The notes: generated from the letters alone by a model not told the origin. A DNA stretch of 64,000 bases from Aquamicrobium defluvii (GCF_004363725.1 NZ_SNZF01000002.1:124001-188000); one strand, 5' to 3'; shown: positions 1 through 9,775, counted from the stretch's first letter. A program made the numbers and translations.

Positions 1-97
1 CGACACAGAGGTGGCCGACATCGGCGCAGCCCTGTCACCGGACAAGGTGGCCGGCAAGCGCTACACGCAAGAAGCGCTTTCACTCACCAACGGATGA
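1..97 (+). CDS. C-terminal end of an unidentified protein (partial)
   Basis: An open frame enters from the left edge and stops with TGA at 95-97. The visible 31 residues end in KRYTQEALSLTNG. The stretch is too short to assign; the style would fit the tail of a periplasmic substrate-binding protein, but that is a guess. It converges on pheT, whose stop lies about 60 bp away. Confidence 0.5.
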   Translation, partial: DTEVADIGAALSPDKVAGKRYTQEALSLTNG

Positions 98-155
98 AAC
101 GGCTGCGGGCAGGCGGATCGCACCGTCTGCCCGCTTCTCCACTTCTTCAGGCCAT

Positions 156-2561
156 TCAGCCGCGCAGCACGCCGCCGGTCTGCTTCTTCACATTCTCGAC
201 GATTCGACCGGCCAGCGCCTCGAAATCCTCATCCGTGAGGGTCTTCTCGACCGGCTGGATAGTGACTTCGATGGCGATGGATTTCCTGCCCTCGCCCAGC
301 GAAGCGCCCTCGAAAATGTCGAACACATTGACGTCGGTAACCAGCTTCTTGTCGGCGGAAAGCGCTGCCTTGACCAGTGACCCGGCCTCGACCGCCTTTT
401 CAACCACGAAGGCGAAATCGCGTTTCACCGCCTGGAAGGCGGAAAGCTCCAGCTTCGGCTTGGTGCGGGTCGGCCTGGCCTTGGGCTCGGGGATTGCATC
501 CACGAACACCTCGAAACCGGCCAGCGGCCCGCTGGCATCGAGCGCCTCCAGCACCTTCGGATGGAATTCGCCGAAATGGCCGAGCACCACCTTGGGGCCG
601 AGCTTGATGACGCCCGAACGGCCCGGATGATACCAGCCGGGCGCGGCGGCCTCGATCTGCAAACGGTCCACCGGCGCGCCGCAGGCTTCCAGAACGGCGA
701 TCGCGTCGGCCTTGGCGTCGTAGACGCCGACCGGGGCGGCATTGCCGTTCCAGTAGCGGCCCGAGCCTTCCAGCTTCGCGGTGCCGCGACGGATGCCGGC
801 GGCAACGCGGCGCTGCCTGTCGGGCGTATCGCCCTCATAGGTGCCGGACACCTCGAACAGGGCGACGTCGCCCATGCCGCGATCCGCATTGCACTGCGCG
901 GCGGCGATCAGGCCGGGCAGCAGCGAGGGCCGCATGTCCGACATGTCGGCGGCAATGGGATTGGCGAGCTTCAGCCCCGCCTGCCCGCCGCCGAACAGTT
1001 CGGCGTGTCTTGCCGGGATGAACGACCAGGTGACCGCTTCCAGCATGCCGCGCACCGCCAGAGCGCGCCGGGCGAAGCGGCTGCGGATCTGCAAGGTGGT
1101 GAGGATCTTGCCGTTGACCGCGTCGTGGCTGGACAACGGGCGCGGCTCGATCTCGTCGACGCCGTGGATGCGCATCACCTCCTCCACCAGATCGGCCTTG
1201 CCGTCGACATCCGGCCGCCAGGACGGCACCTCGACATCGACCACATCGCCATTGCCGAGCGGCCTGAAGCCGAGACGGCTCAGGATCGACAGGCTTTCGT
1301 CCTTCGGCACGTCGAGGCCGGTGAGCCGCTTGACCTCCGACAGCGGGAAGGAAACGATTTTCGGCGTGTGGCCGGCATAGCCGACGACCTGCGCCTCGCC
1401 CGGTTCGCCGCCGCACAGGTCCAGCACCATGCGGGTGGCCAGTTCCAGTCCCGGCACCATGAACTCGGGATCGACGCCGCGCTCGAAGCGGTATCGGGCG
1501 TCGGTGATGATGCCGAGCGTGCGCCCGGTGCGGGCGACGTTGAGCGCATCCCAAAGTGCGGATTCGATCAGCACGTCGGTGGTGTTCTCGTCGCAGCCGG
1601 AATGCTCGCCGCCCATGATGCCGGCGATGGATTCGACGCCGTTGTCGTCGGCGATGACGCACATGTCGGCCTTCAGCTCATAATCGCGCCCGTCCAGCGC
1701 CAGCACCGTCTCGCCATCCTTGGCCCGGCGCACCACGAGATTGCCGGCGACCTTGGCGGCGTCGAACACATGCAGAGGCCGGCCGCGGTCGAAGGTGACG
1801 TAGTTGGTGATGTCGACCAGCGTGTTGATGGGGCGCAGGCCGATGGCCAGCAGCCGCTGCTGCATCCACTTCGGCGACGGACCGTTCTTCACCCCGCGCA
1901 CGAGGCGCAGCGCGAAGCCGGGGCACAGGTCGGGCGCCTCGATGGTCAGTTTGACCGGGCATTCACCCTTGCCGGCGACCGGTTCGACGGGAGCCTCCTT
2001 GAGCTTGCCGAGGCCGGACGCGGCGAGATCGCGGGCGATGCCGTAAACGCTCGTCGCGTCGGGGCGGTTGGGGGTCAGGTTGATCTCGATAACCGGATCG
2101 TCGAGCCCCGCCCAGCTTGCGTAAGACGTGCCGACCGGCGCATCGGCGGGCAGGTCGATGATGCCATCATGCTCGTCGGAAAGCTGCAATTCGCGCTCCG
2201 AGCACATCATGCCGTGGCTATCGACGCCGCGGATCTTGCCGACCGAGAGCGTCACGTCGATGCCGGGCACATAGGTGCCAGGCGCGGCGAAGGCGCCAAC
2301 CAGACCGGCCCGCGCATTGGGCGCGCCGCAGACGACCTGAATGGGCGCCCCCGATCCGGTATCGACCGACAGAACGCGCAGCTTGTCGGCGTCGGGGTGC
2401 TTTTCGGCGGTGAGGACTTTCGCGATGACGAAGGGCTTCAGCGCCGCCTTGTCGTCCACGGATTCGACTTCGAGGCCAATGGCCGTCAGCCGCCCGACGA
2501 TCTCGTCCAGCGTGGCGTCGGTGTCGAGGTGCTCTTTCAGCCAGGAGAGGGTGAATTTCAT
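156..2561 (-). CDS. pheT: Phenylalanine--tRNA ligase beta subunit
   Basis: This is the 801-residue beta subunit of the alpha2-beta2 phenylalanyl-tRNA synthetase, which charges tRNA-Phe in the cytoplasm. The order is the full bacterial one: N-terminal B1 plus an EMAP-like tRNA-binding domain (about residues 40-148, with HPDADKL and CGAPN), B3/B4 editing domain (about 215-390), B5 domain (about 410-475), the catalytic-like core, and a C-terminal ferredoxin-fold anticodon-binding domain (about 707-800). The ATG lies 22 bp after the pheS stop, so the two are surely co-transcribed. Long open frames on the opposite strand are GC-driven shadows. Confidence 0.98.
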   Translation of the reverse strand: MKFTLSWLKEHLDTDATLDEIVGRLTAIGLEVESVDDKAALKPFVIAKVLTAEKHPDADKLRVLSVDTGSGAPIQVVCGAPNARAGLVGAFAAPGTYVPGIDVTLSVGKIRGVDSHGMMCSERELQLSDEHDGIIDLPADAPVGTSYASWAGLDDPVIEINLTPNRPDATSVYGIARDLAASGLGKLKEAPVEPVAGKGECPVKLTIEAPDLCPGFALRLVRGVKNGPSPKWMQQRLLAIGLRPINTLVDITNYVTFDRGRPLHVFDAAKVAGNLVVRRAKDGETVLALDGRDYELKADMCVIADDNGVESIAGIMGGEHSGCDENTTDVLIESALWDALNVARTGRTLGIITDARYRFERGVDPEFMVPGLELATRMVLDLCGGEPGEAQVVGYAGHTPKIVSFPLSEVKRLTGLDVPKDESLSILSRLGFRPLGNGDVVDVEVPSWRPDVDGKADLVEEVMRIHGVDEIEPRPLSSHDAVNGKILTTLQIRSRFARRALAVRGMLEAVTWSFIPARHAELFGGGQAGLKLANPIAADMSDMRPSLLPGLIAAAQCNADRGMGDVALFEVSGTYEGDTPDRQRRVAAGIRRGTAKLEGSGRYWNGNAAPVGVYDAKADAIAVLEACGAPVDRLQIEAAAPGWYHPGRSGVIKLGPKVVLGHFGEFHPKVLEALDASGPLAGFEVFVDAIPEPKARPTRTKPKLELSAFQAVKRDFAFVVEKAVEAGSLVKAALSADKKLVTDVNVFDIFEGASLGEGRKSIAIEVTIQPVEKTLTDEDFEALAGRIVENVKKQTGGVLRG

Positions 2562-2583
2562 TTTGTCGTTCCTTGCCGCTCGA

Positions 2584-3669
2584 TCAGTTGCTCAGTCCGC
2601 CGAACAGGGTCGGCATGTCGAGCGGGCGGAAGCCGTAATGCTGGAGCCAGCGCACATCGGCGTCGAAGAAGGCGCGCAGGTCCGGCATGCCGTATTTCAG
2701 CATGGCGATGCGGTCGATGCCCATGCCCCAGGCGAAGCCCTGATACTCGTCCGGGTCGAGCCCCCCGGCGCGCATGACATTGGGGTGGACCATGCCGCAG
2801 CCGAGGATTTCCATCCAGTCGCTGCCCTCGCCAAAGCGTACCTCGCCCGGCCGCGAGCGGTCGCACTGGATGTCCACTTCCAGCGACGGCTCGGTGAAGG
2901 GGAAGAAGCTCGGACGGAAGCGCATCTTGACCGACGGCACCTCGAAGAAGGCCTTGCAGAACTCCTCCAGCACCCACTTCATGTTGGCGACATTTGCGGT
3001 CTTGTCGATGACTAGCCCCTCGACCTGATGGAACATGGGCGAGTGGGTGGCGTCGGAATCCTGCCGGTAGGTCTTGCCCGGAATGACGATGCGGATCGGC
3101 GGGCTCTCGCGCTCCATGGTGCGGATCTGAACCGGCGAGGTGTGGGTGCGCAGCACCTTGCGCTCGCCTTTCTCGTCCGGCTGGAAGAAGAAGGTGTCGT
3201 GCATCTCGCGCGCCGGATGGCCTTCGGGGAAGTTCAGCGCGGTGAAGTTGTAATAATCGGTCTCGATGTCCGGCCCTTCGGCGATGGCGAAGCCGAGGTC
3301 GCCGAAGATGGCGGCGATCTCGTCGATGACCTGGCTGATGGGATGGATGCGTCCGCGCTCGGCCGGCGAGGCGCGCACGGGAAGCGTGACATCCACCTTC
3401 TCGGCCTCAAGCCGCGCCGCGATGGCGACGTCGCGCAGTTCGGCGCGGCGCGCCGAGAGGGACTCGGTGACCCGGTTCTTCAGCCCGTTGATCGCGGGAC
3501 CCTTCACCTGCCTCTCTTCGGCGCTCATCGCGCCCAGTGTCTTCAGCAGTTCCGAGACCGATCCCTTCTTGCCCAGCGCCGAGACGCGGATTGCTTCCAA
3601 TGCAGCTTCGTCGCCGGCGCCGGCAATCGCATCCGACAGCGTTCGTTCGAGTTGGTCGATATCCGTCAT
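2584..3669 (-). CDS. pheS: Phenylalanine--tRNA ligase alpha subunit
   Basis: This is the catalytic alpha subunit (361 residues), a class II aminoacyl-tRNA synthetase. An N-terminal coiled-coil arm (about residues 1-90) precedes the catalytic domain, which has motif 2 around [10 protein letters not shown] and motif 3 as [17 protein letters not shown] near the end. The frame stays open far upstream, but the family start is the ATG at 3669 ([11 protein letters not shown]). That ATG overlaps the stop of the kinase-like gene by 4 bp (ATGA), so pheS is probably translated by coupling to it. pheT follows after 22 bp. Confidence 0.98.
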   Translation of the reverse strand: MTDIDQLERTLSDAIAGAGDEAALEAIRVSALGKKGSVSELLKTLGAMSAEERQVKGPAINGLKNRVTESLSARRAELRDVAIAARLEAEKVDVTLPVRASPAERGRIHPISQVIDEIAAIFGDLGFAIAEGPDIETDYYNFTALNFPEGHPAREMHDTFFFQPDEKGERKVLRTHTSPVQIRTMERESPPIRIVIPGKTYRQDSDATHSPMFHQVEGLVIDKTANVANMKWVLEEFCKAFFEVPSVKMRFRPSFFPFTEPSLEVDIQCDRSRPGEVRFGEGSDWMEILGCGMVHPNVMRAGGLDPDEYQGFAWGMGIDRIAMLKYGMPDLRAFFDADVRWLQHYGFRPLDMPTLFGGLSN

Positions 3670-4541
3670 GATTGTCCTCTGGGCCGCTCGCGGCCGGTGG
3701 CTTGAAGGGAAGACGCAGGTGCCGGAGCGGCATCGAGCGCGCTTTTCAGGAAAGAGGTGGCCTTCACGGCATAGAGCGCATCCTTGCCGAGCAGGTTTTC
3801 CGACAGCAGCCGCAACGGCGCCATCCCGCGATGGAAGAAACCGACCAGCTGCGCCAGCGCCGGGACCACGGCCGCGGGAGCAGCGGCACGCCATGTCGCA
3901 AAGGCGCGCATCTGGGTTCCCGGCAGGGCGGCGCGCGACGATATTTGCAGGAACAGCAGCCACAGGTCGCGAGCCTGCGCCATCGGCAGCGGCATGACGG
4001 CCTCGGGTTCCTCCTCGAAGTCGAGGAAGCCGACACGGTCGCCCCGCAAGAACATGTCGCGCGGATGCGGCCTGCCATGGCACAGCCCGGCGCGGTGCGC
4101 CTCGCCCAGTGCCTGCGCAAGCTTCACCAGCAAGTCGTCATGGGCGGCAGCGTTCACGCAACGCAGGTCGTCAAGCTGTTTCTGGGCGACCTCTCCCGCA
4201 TCGGACAGGACCAGCACCGCCTTATCCGCGAACAGGATATCGGCGACCGGGAACCCGGCAGAGCGGAAGCGTTCCATCTTGCGGCGCTCGCGCTCCAGCC
4301 CGGACTGTCCCCGCGCTCGCGACGACGAGCGCAGGAAGACCGGAAGCAACGGCGAAACCAGCGCATGCAGCACCTTGCCGAAGGGCATGCGCTCGACGTC
4401 GTAGCGCTTGACCCACACCCGCCGGTCACCGACGATGAGCGGTACAACGCGCAGACGCGCATTCGCAGCCAGAAGGTCCGGCAGGCTTGCCAGATCTTCG
4501 GCGGAGAGCGCCCCTGTCATGTCGTTTGCGTGTCCGGTCAT
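3666..4541 (-). CDS. Kinase-fold protein with degenerate catalytic loop
   Basis: This 291-residue protein resembles the small lipopolysaccharide-kinase/RIO-like group of the protein-kinase fold. The N-lobe carries VWVKRYD, a candidate ATP-binding lysine. Where active kinases have an HxD catalytic loop this one reads [11 protein letters not shown], with Arg in place of the catalytic Asp, followed by FLDFEEEPE where DFG would stand. It may therefore be a pseudokinase or use another residue; I infer this from the motif only. It sits between rplT and pheS and overlaps pheS by 4 bp. A second in-frame ATG at 4520 is possible, and neither start has a strong ribosome binding site. The substrate is unknown. 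Confidence 0.8.
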   Translation of the reverse strand: MTGHANDMTGALSAEDLASLPDLLAANARLRVVPLIVGDRRVWVKRYDVERMPFGKVLHALVSPLLPVFLRSSSRARGQSGLERERRKMERFRSAGFPVADILFADKAVLVLSDAGEVAQKQLDDLRCVNAAAHDDLLVKLAQALGEAHRAGLCHGRPHPRDMFLRGDRVGFLDFEEEPEAVMPLPMAQARDLWLLFLQISSRAALPGTQMRAFATWRAAAPAAVVPALAQLVGFFHRGMAPLRLLSENLLGKDALYAVKATSFLKSALDAAPAPASSLQATGRERPRGQS

Positions 4542-4550
4542 CGCATTCCA

Positions 4551-4588
4551 TAAGAAAACCCGCGCCAGCCCTGCCAGCGCGGGTTTCC
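4551..4588 (-). terminator. Hairpin after rplT, intrinsic terminator or attenuator
   Basis: Perfect 9-bp arms at 4557-4565 and 4577-4585 with an 11-nt loop are followed, reading the minus strand, by a U-rich run (UUUCUU). It ends the infC-rpmI-rplT block, yet only about 10 bp separate it from the start of the kinase-like gene, so it may be leaky and let some transcripts reach pheST. Confidence 0.75.
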
Positions 4589-4625
4589 CAAATCGTAATA
4601 TCGAAAGCTTCGGGAAAACGCTGGC

Positions 4626-5024
4626 TTAAGCTACAGCGCTCTCAAAAGCATTCGGAGTGGTGTCCTTGAGGTATTCCAGCGCGGTCTTCGACTTCGCCAC
4701 CAGCGCGGCGAAAGCCTGCGGCTCATGGATGGCCATGTCGGACAGAACCTTGCGGTCGATCTCGATGCCGGCCTTGTTGAGACCGTCGATGAAGCGACCG
4801 TAGGTCAGGCCGTGCTCGCGCACCGCAGCGTTGATGCGCTGGATCCACAGGGCGCGGAAATTGCGCTTACGGGCCTTGCGGTCGCGGTAGGCGTATTGCA
4901 GCGACTTCTCCACCGCCTGCTTGGCGATGCGGATGGTGTTCTTGCGACGGCCGTAAAAGCCCTTGGCGGCTTTCAGAACCTTCTTGTGCCTGGCGTGGCC
5001 GGTAGTGCCTCTTTTCACGCGCAT
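4626..5024 (-). CDS. rplT: 50S ribosomal protein L20
   Basis: The 132-residue product is L20, a primary assembly protein of the large subunit that binds 23S rRNA. The basic N-terminus ([20 protein letters not shown]), the [23 protein letters not shown] region and the [11 protein letters not shown] segment near the C-terminus are diagnostic. It has a ten-or-so residue C-terminal extension, usual for alphaproteobacteria. It lies 32 bp downstream of rpmI and is followed by a hairpin terminator. Confidence 0.98.
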   Translation of the reverse strand: MRVKRGTTGHARHKKVLKAAKGFYGRRKNTIRIAKQAVEKSLQYAYRDRKARKRNFRALWIQRINAAVREHGLTYGRFIDGLNKAGIEIDRKVLSDMAIHEPQAFAALVAKSKTALEYLKDTTPNAFESAVA

Positions 5025-5056
5025 GTCATGATCTCCTTAATATCGTTCCAACCGGC

Positions 5057-5266
5057 TCAGATGCCGCCGCCGTTAGGCAGGAAATTCTTGACGACCTTCT
5101 TGGCATCCGGCTCTGCAAGAACCATGGTGCCGCGGGCGTCGCGGATGAACTTGTTGGTACGCTTGATCATGCCGTGGCGCTTGCCGGCGGCAGCCGAAAG
5201 CACCTTGCCGGTGCCGGTGATCTTGAACCGCTTCTTGGCGGAAGACTTGGTCTTCATCTTGGGCAT
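5057..5266 (-). CDS. rpmI: 50S ribosomal protein L35
   Basis: L35 is 69 residues, very basic, starting [15 protein letters not shown] and containing [19 protein letters not shown]. The frame is open upstream to 5416, but the family start MPKMKTK at 5266 has a purine-rich leader (AAGGAGACAAGC) with good spacing, so this start is chosen. It is co-transcribed with rplT. The usual infC neighbour is displaced by a methyltransferase-like gene, leaving 174 bp upstream of rpmI that could hold its own promoter. Confidence 0.97.
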   Translation of the reverse strand: MPKMKTKSSAKKRFKITGTGKVLSAAAGKRHGMIKRTNKFIRDARGTMVLAEPDAKKVVKNFLPNGGGI

Positions 5267-5440
5267 TTTGCTTGTCTCCTTATCGGGCGTATCGCCCTTG
5301 TCTTCGCTCCGGACCGACCAAAGTCCGGAAAGCAAGCGAAACCGCCACGGCATGCCCTGCCGGGCGGTTTTCATGAACGGCGGGTCTATACGGCAAAGTG
5401 GACGGAAGCGCAACACCTTGCCGTCGCAGCGAATGCCTGC

Positions 5441-6097
5441 CTACGGAACGGTGAACAGCACCGGCAGGATGCCGGCCATCTGCGCGCCGTCGATGGACTC
5501 GAAAACCGGCATGGCCAGCAGGAACACAAGCCCGTCGAGCAGCGTGGTCTTCAGCAGGCGCGGCCTGAACGAGCCCGTATCGCCCTCATGATAGAGCGAC
5601 AGATCGGGGATGAAGCGCGGAACGCGGGCAAGGTAGGCTTCATATGGCGCACCAAGCTCCTGCCTGAGGAAGCGCTCCTCGCGCAGGATCACGAAATGAA
5701 AGGCGAACACGCACAGGAACGCGAAGCCGAACATGGCCGTCAGCGAGCCCATCTGCGCGCCGACACCGGCAGCCGCCAGCGTCGAAAACACATAGAGCGG
5801 ATTGCGGGTGATCGAATAGGGCCCGCCCGTCACCACCTCGGCCGATTTGCGCCCGCCAATATAGAGCGTGGCCCACAGGCGCCCGACTATGCCGAGAAAG
5901 ATCAGCAGCACGCCGAACATTTCTATGGTTTCGTGGACAACGGTTTCGGGCGGAAAGACGGACTGGCCGAAGAGCAGCAGGCTGCACAGAAGCACCACCA
6001 GAAGCGCAAGCACACGGCGGCGCATGCGCTGGTAGCTGCTGAGGCCGGGTCCTCCTGGCGCTGCATCCTGCGGGGTATGTGCCGCGCCCTCGCCCAT
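5441..6097 (-). CDS. Isoprenylcysteine carboxyl methyltransferase-like membrane protein
   Basis: About 218 residues from the ATG at 6097, with four to five predicted transmembrane segments (RRVLALLVVLLCSLLLFG; MFGVLLIFLGIVGRLWATLY; a segment around MFGFAFLCVFAFHFVIL; a C-terminal one). The GGPYSITRNPLYV motif and the EERFLRQELGAPYEAY tail are the SAM-binding signature of the ICMT/PEMT family. Bacterial members methylate small or lipid substrates, and which one here is unknown. A further 29 residues of open frame upstream look unlike a membrane protein N-terminus. It lies between infC and rpmI on the same strand, an unusual position. Confidence 0.85.
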   Translation of the reverse strand: MGEGAAHTPQDAAPGGPGLSSYQRMRRRVLALLVVLLCSLLLFGQSVFPPETVVHETIEMFGVLLIFLGIVGRLWATLYIGGRKSAEVVTGGPYSITRNPLYVFSTLAAAGVGAQMGSLTAMFGFAFLCVFAFHFVILREERFLRQELGAPYEAYLARVPRFIPDLSLYHEGDTGSFRPRLLKTTLLDGLVFLLAMPVFESIDGAQMAGILPVLFTVP

Positions 6098-6218
6098 GAC
6101 GGTCTCCGCTCGCGATGTTCGTGAGCTGTCATGAGCACGCGGTTGCGGCGGGATCATGGCACCGCGCGGTCCGCGATGCCACAAATCTGCCGGGACGATG
6201 GCTTTCCAACGCCACGCT

Positions 6219-6755
6219 TCAGCGCGGCGCCAGCACCATCATCATCTGGCGGCCTTCGAGCTTGGGCTCGGCCTCGACCTTGGCGATCGCCGCCGTTTCC
6301 TCGCGCACCTTGTTGAGGAGCTGCATGCCGAGTTCCATATGCGCCATCTCGCGGCCGCGGAAGCGCAGCGTGACCTTGACCTTGTCGCCTTCCTCGAAGA
6401 ACCGGCGGGCCGAACGCATCTTGACCTCGTAATCGTGGTCGTCGATGTTCGGGCGCATCTTGATCTCCTTGATCTCGATGACCTTCTGGTTCTTGCGGGC
6501 TTCGGCCGCCTTCTTCTGGGTGGCGTATTTCAGCTTGCCCAGATCGAGGATCTTGGTAACCGGCGGATTGGCATTGGGAGAAATCTCAACGAGGTCCAGC
6601 CCGGCCTCTTCGGCGAGCTGGAGGGCTTCGCTGGTGGCAATTTCGCCGCGGTTGTTGCCGTCGGCATCGATAAGCTGGACGCGGGGGACCTTGATGTCCC
6701 GGTTAGCGCGCGGCCCTTCCTTGACGGGCGCTGCTGCTTTGAAAGGTCTGCGAAT
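6219..6755 (-). CDS. infC: Translation initiation factor IF-3 (AUU start)
   Basis: IF-3 binds the 30S subunit and rejects non-canonical start codons. The reading frame covers both domains: an N-terminal domain ([20 protein letters not shown] onward, with [14 protein letters not shown]) and a C-terminal domain ([14 protein letters not shown] to the end). No ATG or GTG lies at a sensible place. The frame begins at ATT (6753-6755), with the Shine-Dalgarno core AGGAG nine bases upstream, giving 178 residues. Use of AUU by infC is a known autoregulation device, because IF-3 represses initiation at AUU. An ATG-only search would truncate the gene at 6458. Confidence 0.95.
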   Translation of the reverse strand: MRRPFKAAAPVKEGPRANRDIKVPRVQLIDADGNNRGEIATSEALQLAEEAGLDLVEISPNANPPVTKILDLGKLKYATQKKAAEARKNQKVIEIKEIKMRPNIDDHDYEVKMRSARRFFEEGDKVKVTLRFRGREMAHMELGMQLLNKVREETAAIAKVEAEPKLEGRQMMMVLAPR

Positions 6756-6973
6756 GGTCGTATTCTCCTCGAATTGTTGATATGGCGGATGCGGAGGCGC
6801 CTATGTGGGAAGCGCGTGCGCGGTGTCAATAGCACAGCGGGCAATGAAAATCACCACAATCCGCGATGTCAGCCGGCCATTCATATCCGCCTGTTGCAAA
6901 TCCGGAAATCGCAATGCGGCTTTTCCAGCCGGTCGGCCTGTGCCACAACACGCGGCCTGAACAGGAGCATATC

Positions 6974-7744
6974 ATGACCGCATCGCAAGTCGAGTTTCTG
7001 GATGTGGACGGCGTGGAAATCGCCGTGCGCCGCCAGGAGGGCGATACGCCCGGCCTGGTGTGGCTGGGCGGGTACAAGTCCGACATGCTCGGGACCAAGG
7101 CAGAAGCGCTGGCAGAGTGGGCAGCCGGACAGGGCCGTGCCTTCATACGGCACGACTATTCCGGCCACGGCGAATCAGGCGGGGAGTTCGCGGACGGCAC
7201 GATCTCGAAATGGCTGCGCGAGAGCCTGGCCGTATTCGCCCGTTATACGCGCGGGCCACAGGTTCTTGTCGGCTCCTCCATGGGCGGATGGATCGCGCTG
7301 CGCATGGTGCAGGAACTGCTCAAGGCCGGCGAGAACCGCGTCAGGGGGCTGGTGCTTGTCGCCCCGGCGCCCGATTTCACCGCCGAACTGGTGGAGCCGG
7401 AGATGACGGACACCCAGCGCGGCGAACTGGCCAGCAGGGGGTATTTCCAGATTCCCTCAGAATATGTGGACGAGCCCTATATCTACACACGCGCGCTGAT
7501 CGAGGACGGACGCGACAATCTGGTCATGAACGGCCCCATCGATACCCATTGCCCGGTTCACATCCTGCAAGGCATGCGGGACGAGTCGGTGCCGCACGCC
7601 CATGCGCTCAGGCTGGTCAGCCTTCTTCCCGCAGACGACGTCACGCTCTCCCTGGTGCCCGACGGCGACCACCGCCTGTCGCGGGCACAGGACATCGAGC
7701 TGCTGATTTCGGCGGTAAACGGCATGGCCGCGCGGGCCGGCTGA
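6974..7744 (+). CDS. Alpha/beta hydrolase, ABHD10-like
   Basis: This is a 256-residue serine hydrolase of the alpha/beta fold. The visible catalytic set is the nucleophile elbow GSSMGG, an Asp in ILQGMRDESVP and His in PDGDHRLS; the oxyanion region is HDYSGHGESGG. It resembles the ABHD10 group (depalmitoylase or ester hydrolase), but the substrate is not readable. The start at 6974 is chosen for the AGGAG eight bases upstream; upstream codons do not look coding. It is divergent from infC across 218 bp and lies 40 bp before a BenE-type transporter. Confidence 0.88.
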   Translation: MTASQVEFLDVDGVEIAVRRQEGDTPGLVWLGGYKSDMLGTKAEALAEWAAGQGRAFIRHDYSGHGESGGEFADGTISKWLRESLAVFARYTRGPQVLVGSSMGGWIALRMVQELLKAGENRVRGLVLVAPAPDFTAELVEPEMTDTQRGELASRGYFQIPSEYVDEPYIYTRALIEDGRDNLVMNGPIDTHCPVHILQGMRDESVPHAHALRLVSLLPADDVTLSLVPDGDHRLSRAQDIELLISAVNGMAARAG

Positions 7745-7784
7745 CGCAACGACCGACTTCTTCTTCCACGCGAGCTCTCTCAAG

Positions 7785-8927
7785 ATGCGCATATCCATCC
7801 CGGTGTCGGCCTTCGTGGCTGCGATCGTCGGTTTCGGCGGAACGCTCGCCATCGTCATCGCGGCCGCGGGCGCCGTCGGCGCGACCCAGTTGCAGACGGC
7901 GAGCTGGGTGACCGCGCTGTGCCTTGCCATGGCCTTCGAGACGGCATGGCTGTCATGGCGCACGAAAATGCCGGTCATCACCGCATGGTCTACCCCGGGC
8001 GTGGCGCTGATCGCCGCCTCCAGCGGCTTTTCCATGGGCGAGGCCGCAGGCGCATTCCTCGTCACCGGCGCTCTTCTGGTGCTGACGGCGCTGTTCCGGC
8101 CGCTGACCATGCTGATCGCGCGCATTCCGGCCTCGGTCGCTTCGGGAATGCTGGCGGGCATCGTCGTCACCTTTGCCACCGACGCGGCAAAGACAGTGCC
8201 CGCCGATCCATGGCTGATCGTACCGCTGATTGCCGCCTTCTTCGTGCTCAGGCTGGTAAATCCGGCAATTTCCGTTCTGGCCGTGCTGATCGGCGGCGGC
8301 GCGGCCGCCTTCCTGACCGGGCGCGTGGGCGGCCTGCCGACCCCCGAGCTCTCGACCCTGACCTGGATCTGGCCTGAATTTTCGGCCGGTGCGATCGTCG
8401 GCCTCGCCGTTCCGCTTTATCTGGTCACCATGGCTTCGCAGAACCTGTCCGGACTGGCGGTGCTGCGCGCCTCGGGCTACGAGCCGGACCCCGCCCCGCT
8501 GATCGGCGTGACCGGGCTGTTCTCGGTTCTGACCGCGCCGTTCGGCGCTTCGACCACCAACCTCGCCGCGATCTCCGCTGCCATCTGCACCGGCCCCGAC
8601 GTGCATCCCGATCCTGCCGAGCGCTGGAAAACGGGACCTTTCTACGCGCTCGCCTATCTCGTCTTCGCCATTTTCGGCGCCTCGCTGGTGGCGATCTTCG
8701 CCGTGCTGCCGCAAAGCCTGATCGTGCTGGTCGCGGGGCTGGCGCTGCTCGGGCCCCTCGCAAACGCGCTCGGAATCGCGCTCCGGAACGACGAGGAGCG
8801 GATGGCTGCCACCGTTACCTTCGCGGTCACCGCCTCCGGGCTCGTGCTGTTCGGCATCGGCTCTGCGTTCTGGGGGCTGATTGCCGGGCTCGTCGTCCTG
8901 TTCCTCGACAGGCTCAAAAAATCCTAG
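7785..8927 (+). CDS. BenE family transporter
   Basis: A 380-residue, almost entirely hydrophobic protein with about 11-12 transmembrane helices, matching the benzoate/H+ symporter BenE family. Family-like stretches include ITAWSTPGVALIAAS near the N-terminus, VPLYLVTMASQNLSGLAVLRASGYEP in the middle and APFGASTTNLAAISAAICTG. No aromatic-degradation genes are nearby, so the substrate is open. The gene starts 40 bp after the hydrolase and may form an operon with it. Its TAG stop is the first three bases of a dispersed intergenic repeat. Confidence 0.9.
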   Translation: MRISIPVSAFVAAIVGFGGTLAIVIAAAGAVGATQLQTASWVTALCLAMAFETAWLSWRTKMPVITAWSTPGVALIAASSGFSMGEAAGAFLVTGALLVLTALFRPLTMLIARIPASVASGMLAGIVVTFATDAAKTVPADPWLIVPLIAAFFVLRLVNPAISVLAVLIGGGAAAFLTGRVGGLPTPELSTLTWIWPEFSAGAIVGLAVPLYLVTMASQNLSGLAVLRASGYEPDPAPLIGVTGLFSVLTAPFGASTTNLAAISAAICTGPDVHPDPAERWKTGPFYALAYLVFAIFGASLVAIFAVLPQSLIVLVAGLALLGPLANALGIALRNDEERMAATVTFAVTASGLVLFGIGSAFWGLIAGLVVLFLDRLKKS

Positions 8928-9026
8928 AGCAGCGGATCGGAAAGTGGAATCCGATTTCCGGAGATTCCTATGCCATGTCAATAACTTAGATCGCCCCTTG
9001 TGCATCCTGAAGGACACAAGGCGATC
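8926..9026. repeat. Dispersed intergenic repeat copy 1 plus adjacent inverted repeat
   Basis: Bases 8926-8964 (starting AGAGCAGCGGATCGG and continuing AAAGTGGAATCCG) match, in reverse complement, the element at 37321-37358. Just downstream, 8989-9002 and 9015-9026 form an imperfect hairpin (GATCGCC/GGCGATC and TTGTG/CACAA). This fills most of the gap before the DUF2852 gene. Confidence 0.6.
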
Positions 9027-9147
9027 TGCGCGATGCCAGCCAATTAAGCGTTTCGTTCCGATTTTGTCTTGAATCGCCTTTTTTCGCTTCCCATTTCGAT
9101 TGCAGGCAGCCGGACCGGCTGGCTCCAACTGAAGGAACGCGAAGAAC

Positions 9148-9639
9148 ATGAACACGACTGCACTGATCCGCCCGGCATGGACGCCGGCGACCATCGCGCT
9201 GATGGTGATCGGCTTCATGGTGTTCTGGCCGCTCGGCCTTGCCATGCTCGCCTACATCATCTGGGGCGACCGGCTGGAAGGCTTCAAGAAGGACGTCAAC
9301 CGCGCGACCGACGGCATCTTCGCCGGCTGCCGCCGCGGCGCAGACAAGGCCCAGCGCTGGGGCCACACCTGCACCGGCCACACCCGCACTGGCAACGTCG
9401 CCTTCGACGACTGGCGCGAGAAGGAACTGGCCCGTCTTGACGAAGAGCGCCGCAAGCTCGACGAGATGCTGAACGAGTTCGACGAATATGCGCGCGAACT
9501 GCGCCGCGCCAAGGACCAGGAAGAGTTCGACCGCTTCATGGCCGAGCGCAACCGCGCCACCGCGCCCACCACCACAACGCCGGCCGGGCCGGCACCGAAG
9601 AAGCGCGGCAAGCCCAACGACAATCTGCTCGACGACTGA
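9148..9639 (+). CDS. DUF2852 domain protein
   Basis: A 163-residue protein of the DUF2852 family, widespread in Rhizobiales and without known function. One hydrophobic segment (about residues 14-40: TIALMVIGFMVFWPLGLAML) is followed by WGDRLEGFKKDV, a conserved Cys-containing stretch with an RTGNVAFDDWREKEL motif, a charged coiled coil (about 90-135: EELARLDEERRKLDEMLNEF) and a low-complexity Thr/Pro/Lys tail. A single-pass inner-membrane protein with a cytoplasmic coiled coil is likely. It is monocistronic, with a hairpin terminator 30 bp after the stop. Confidence 0.85.
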   Translation: MNTTALIRPAWTPATIALMVIGFMVFWPLGLAMLAYIIWGDRLEGFKKDVNRATDGIFAGCRRGADKAQRWGHTCTGHTRTGNVAFDDWREKELARLDEERRKLDEMLNEFDEYARELRRAKDQEEFDRFMAERNRATAPTTTTPAGPAPKKRGKPNDNLLDD

Positions 9640-9668
9640 ACGGGGAGTTCTTCCCCCCACCGCAAAGC

Positions 9669-9700
9669 GGCGCCGCCAATTCAGCGGCGCCGTTTGTCTT
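9669..9700 (+). terminator. Intrinsic terminator after the DUF2852 gene
   Basis: Perfect 8-bp GC-rich arms at 9669-9676 and 9684-9691, a 7-nt loop, then GTTTGTCTT. Confidence 0.75.
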
Positions 9701-9775
9701 ATGCAGTTCCGCTTGCCTGATCCGGCCAGCACTTCACCCCATCCATCCCGCCGGCGAATCGCCTATGGTAGGGTC

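Noticed and set aside
561..2777. 738-residue open frame on the strand opposite pheT
   Set aside because: High-GC shadow: rich in Arg, Gly and Ala, without domain features, and pheT is certain.
3670..4083. 138-residue upstream extension of pheS
   Set aside because: It lies inside the kinase-like gene in another frame and the family start is at 3669.
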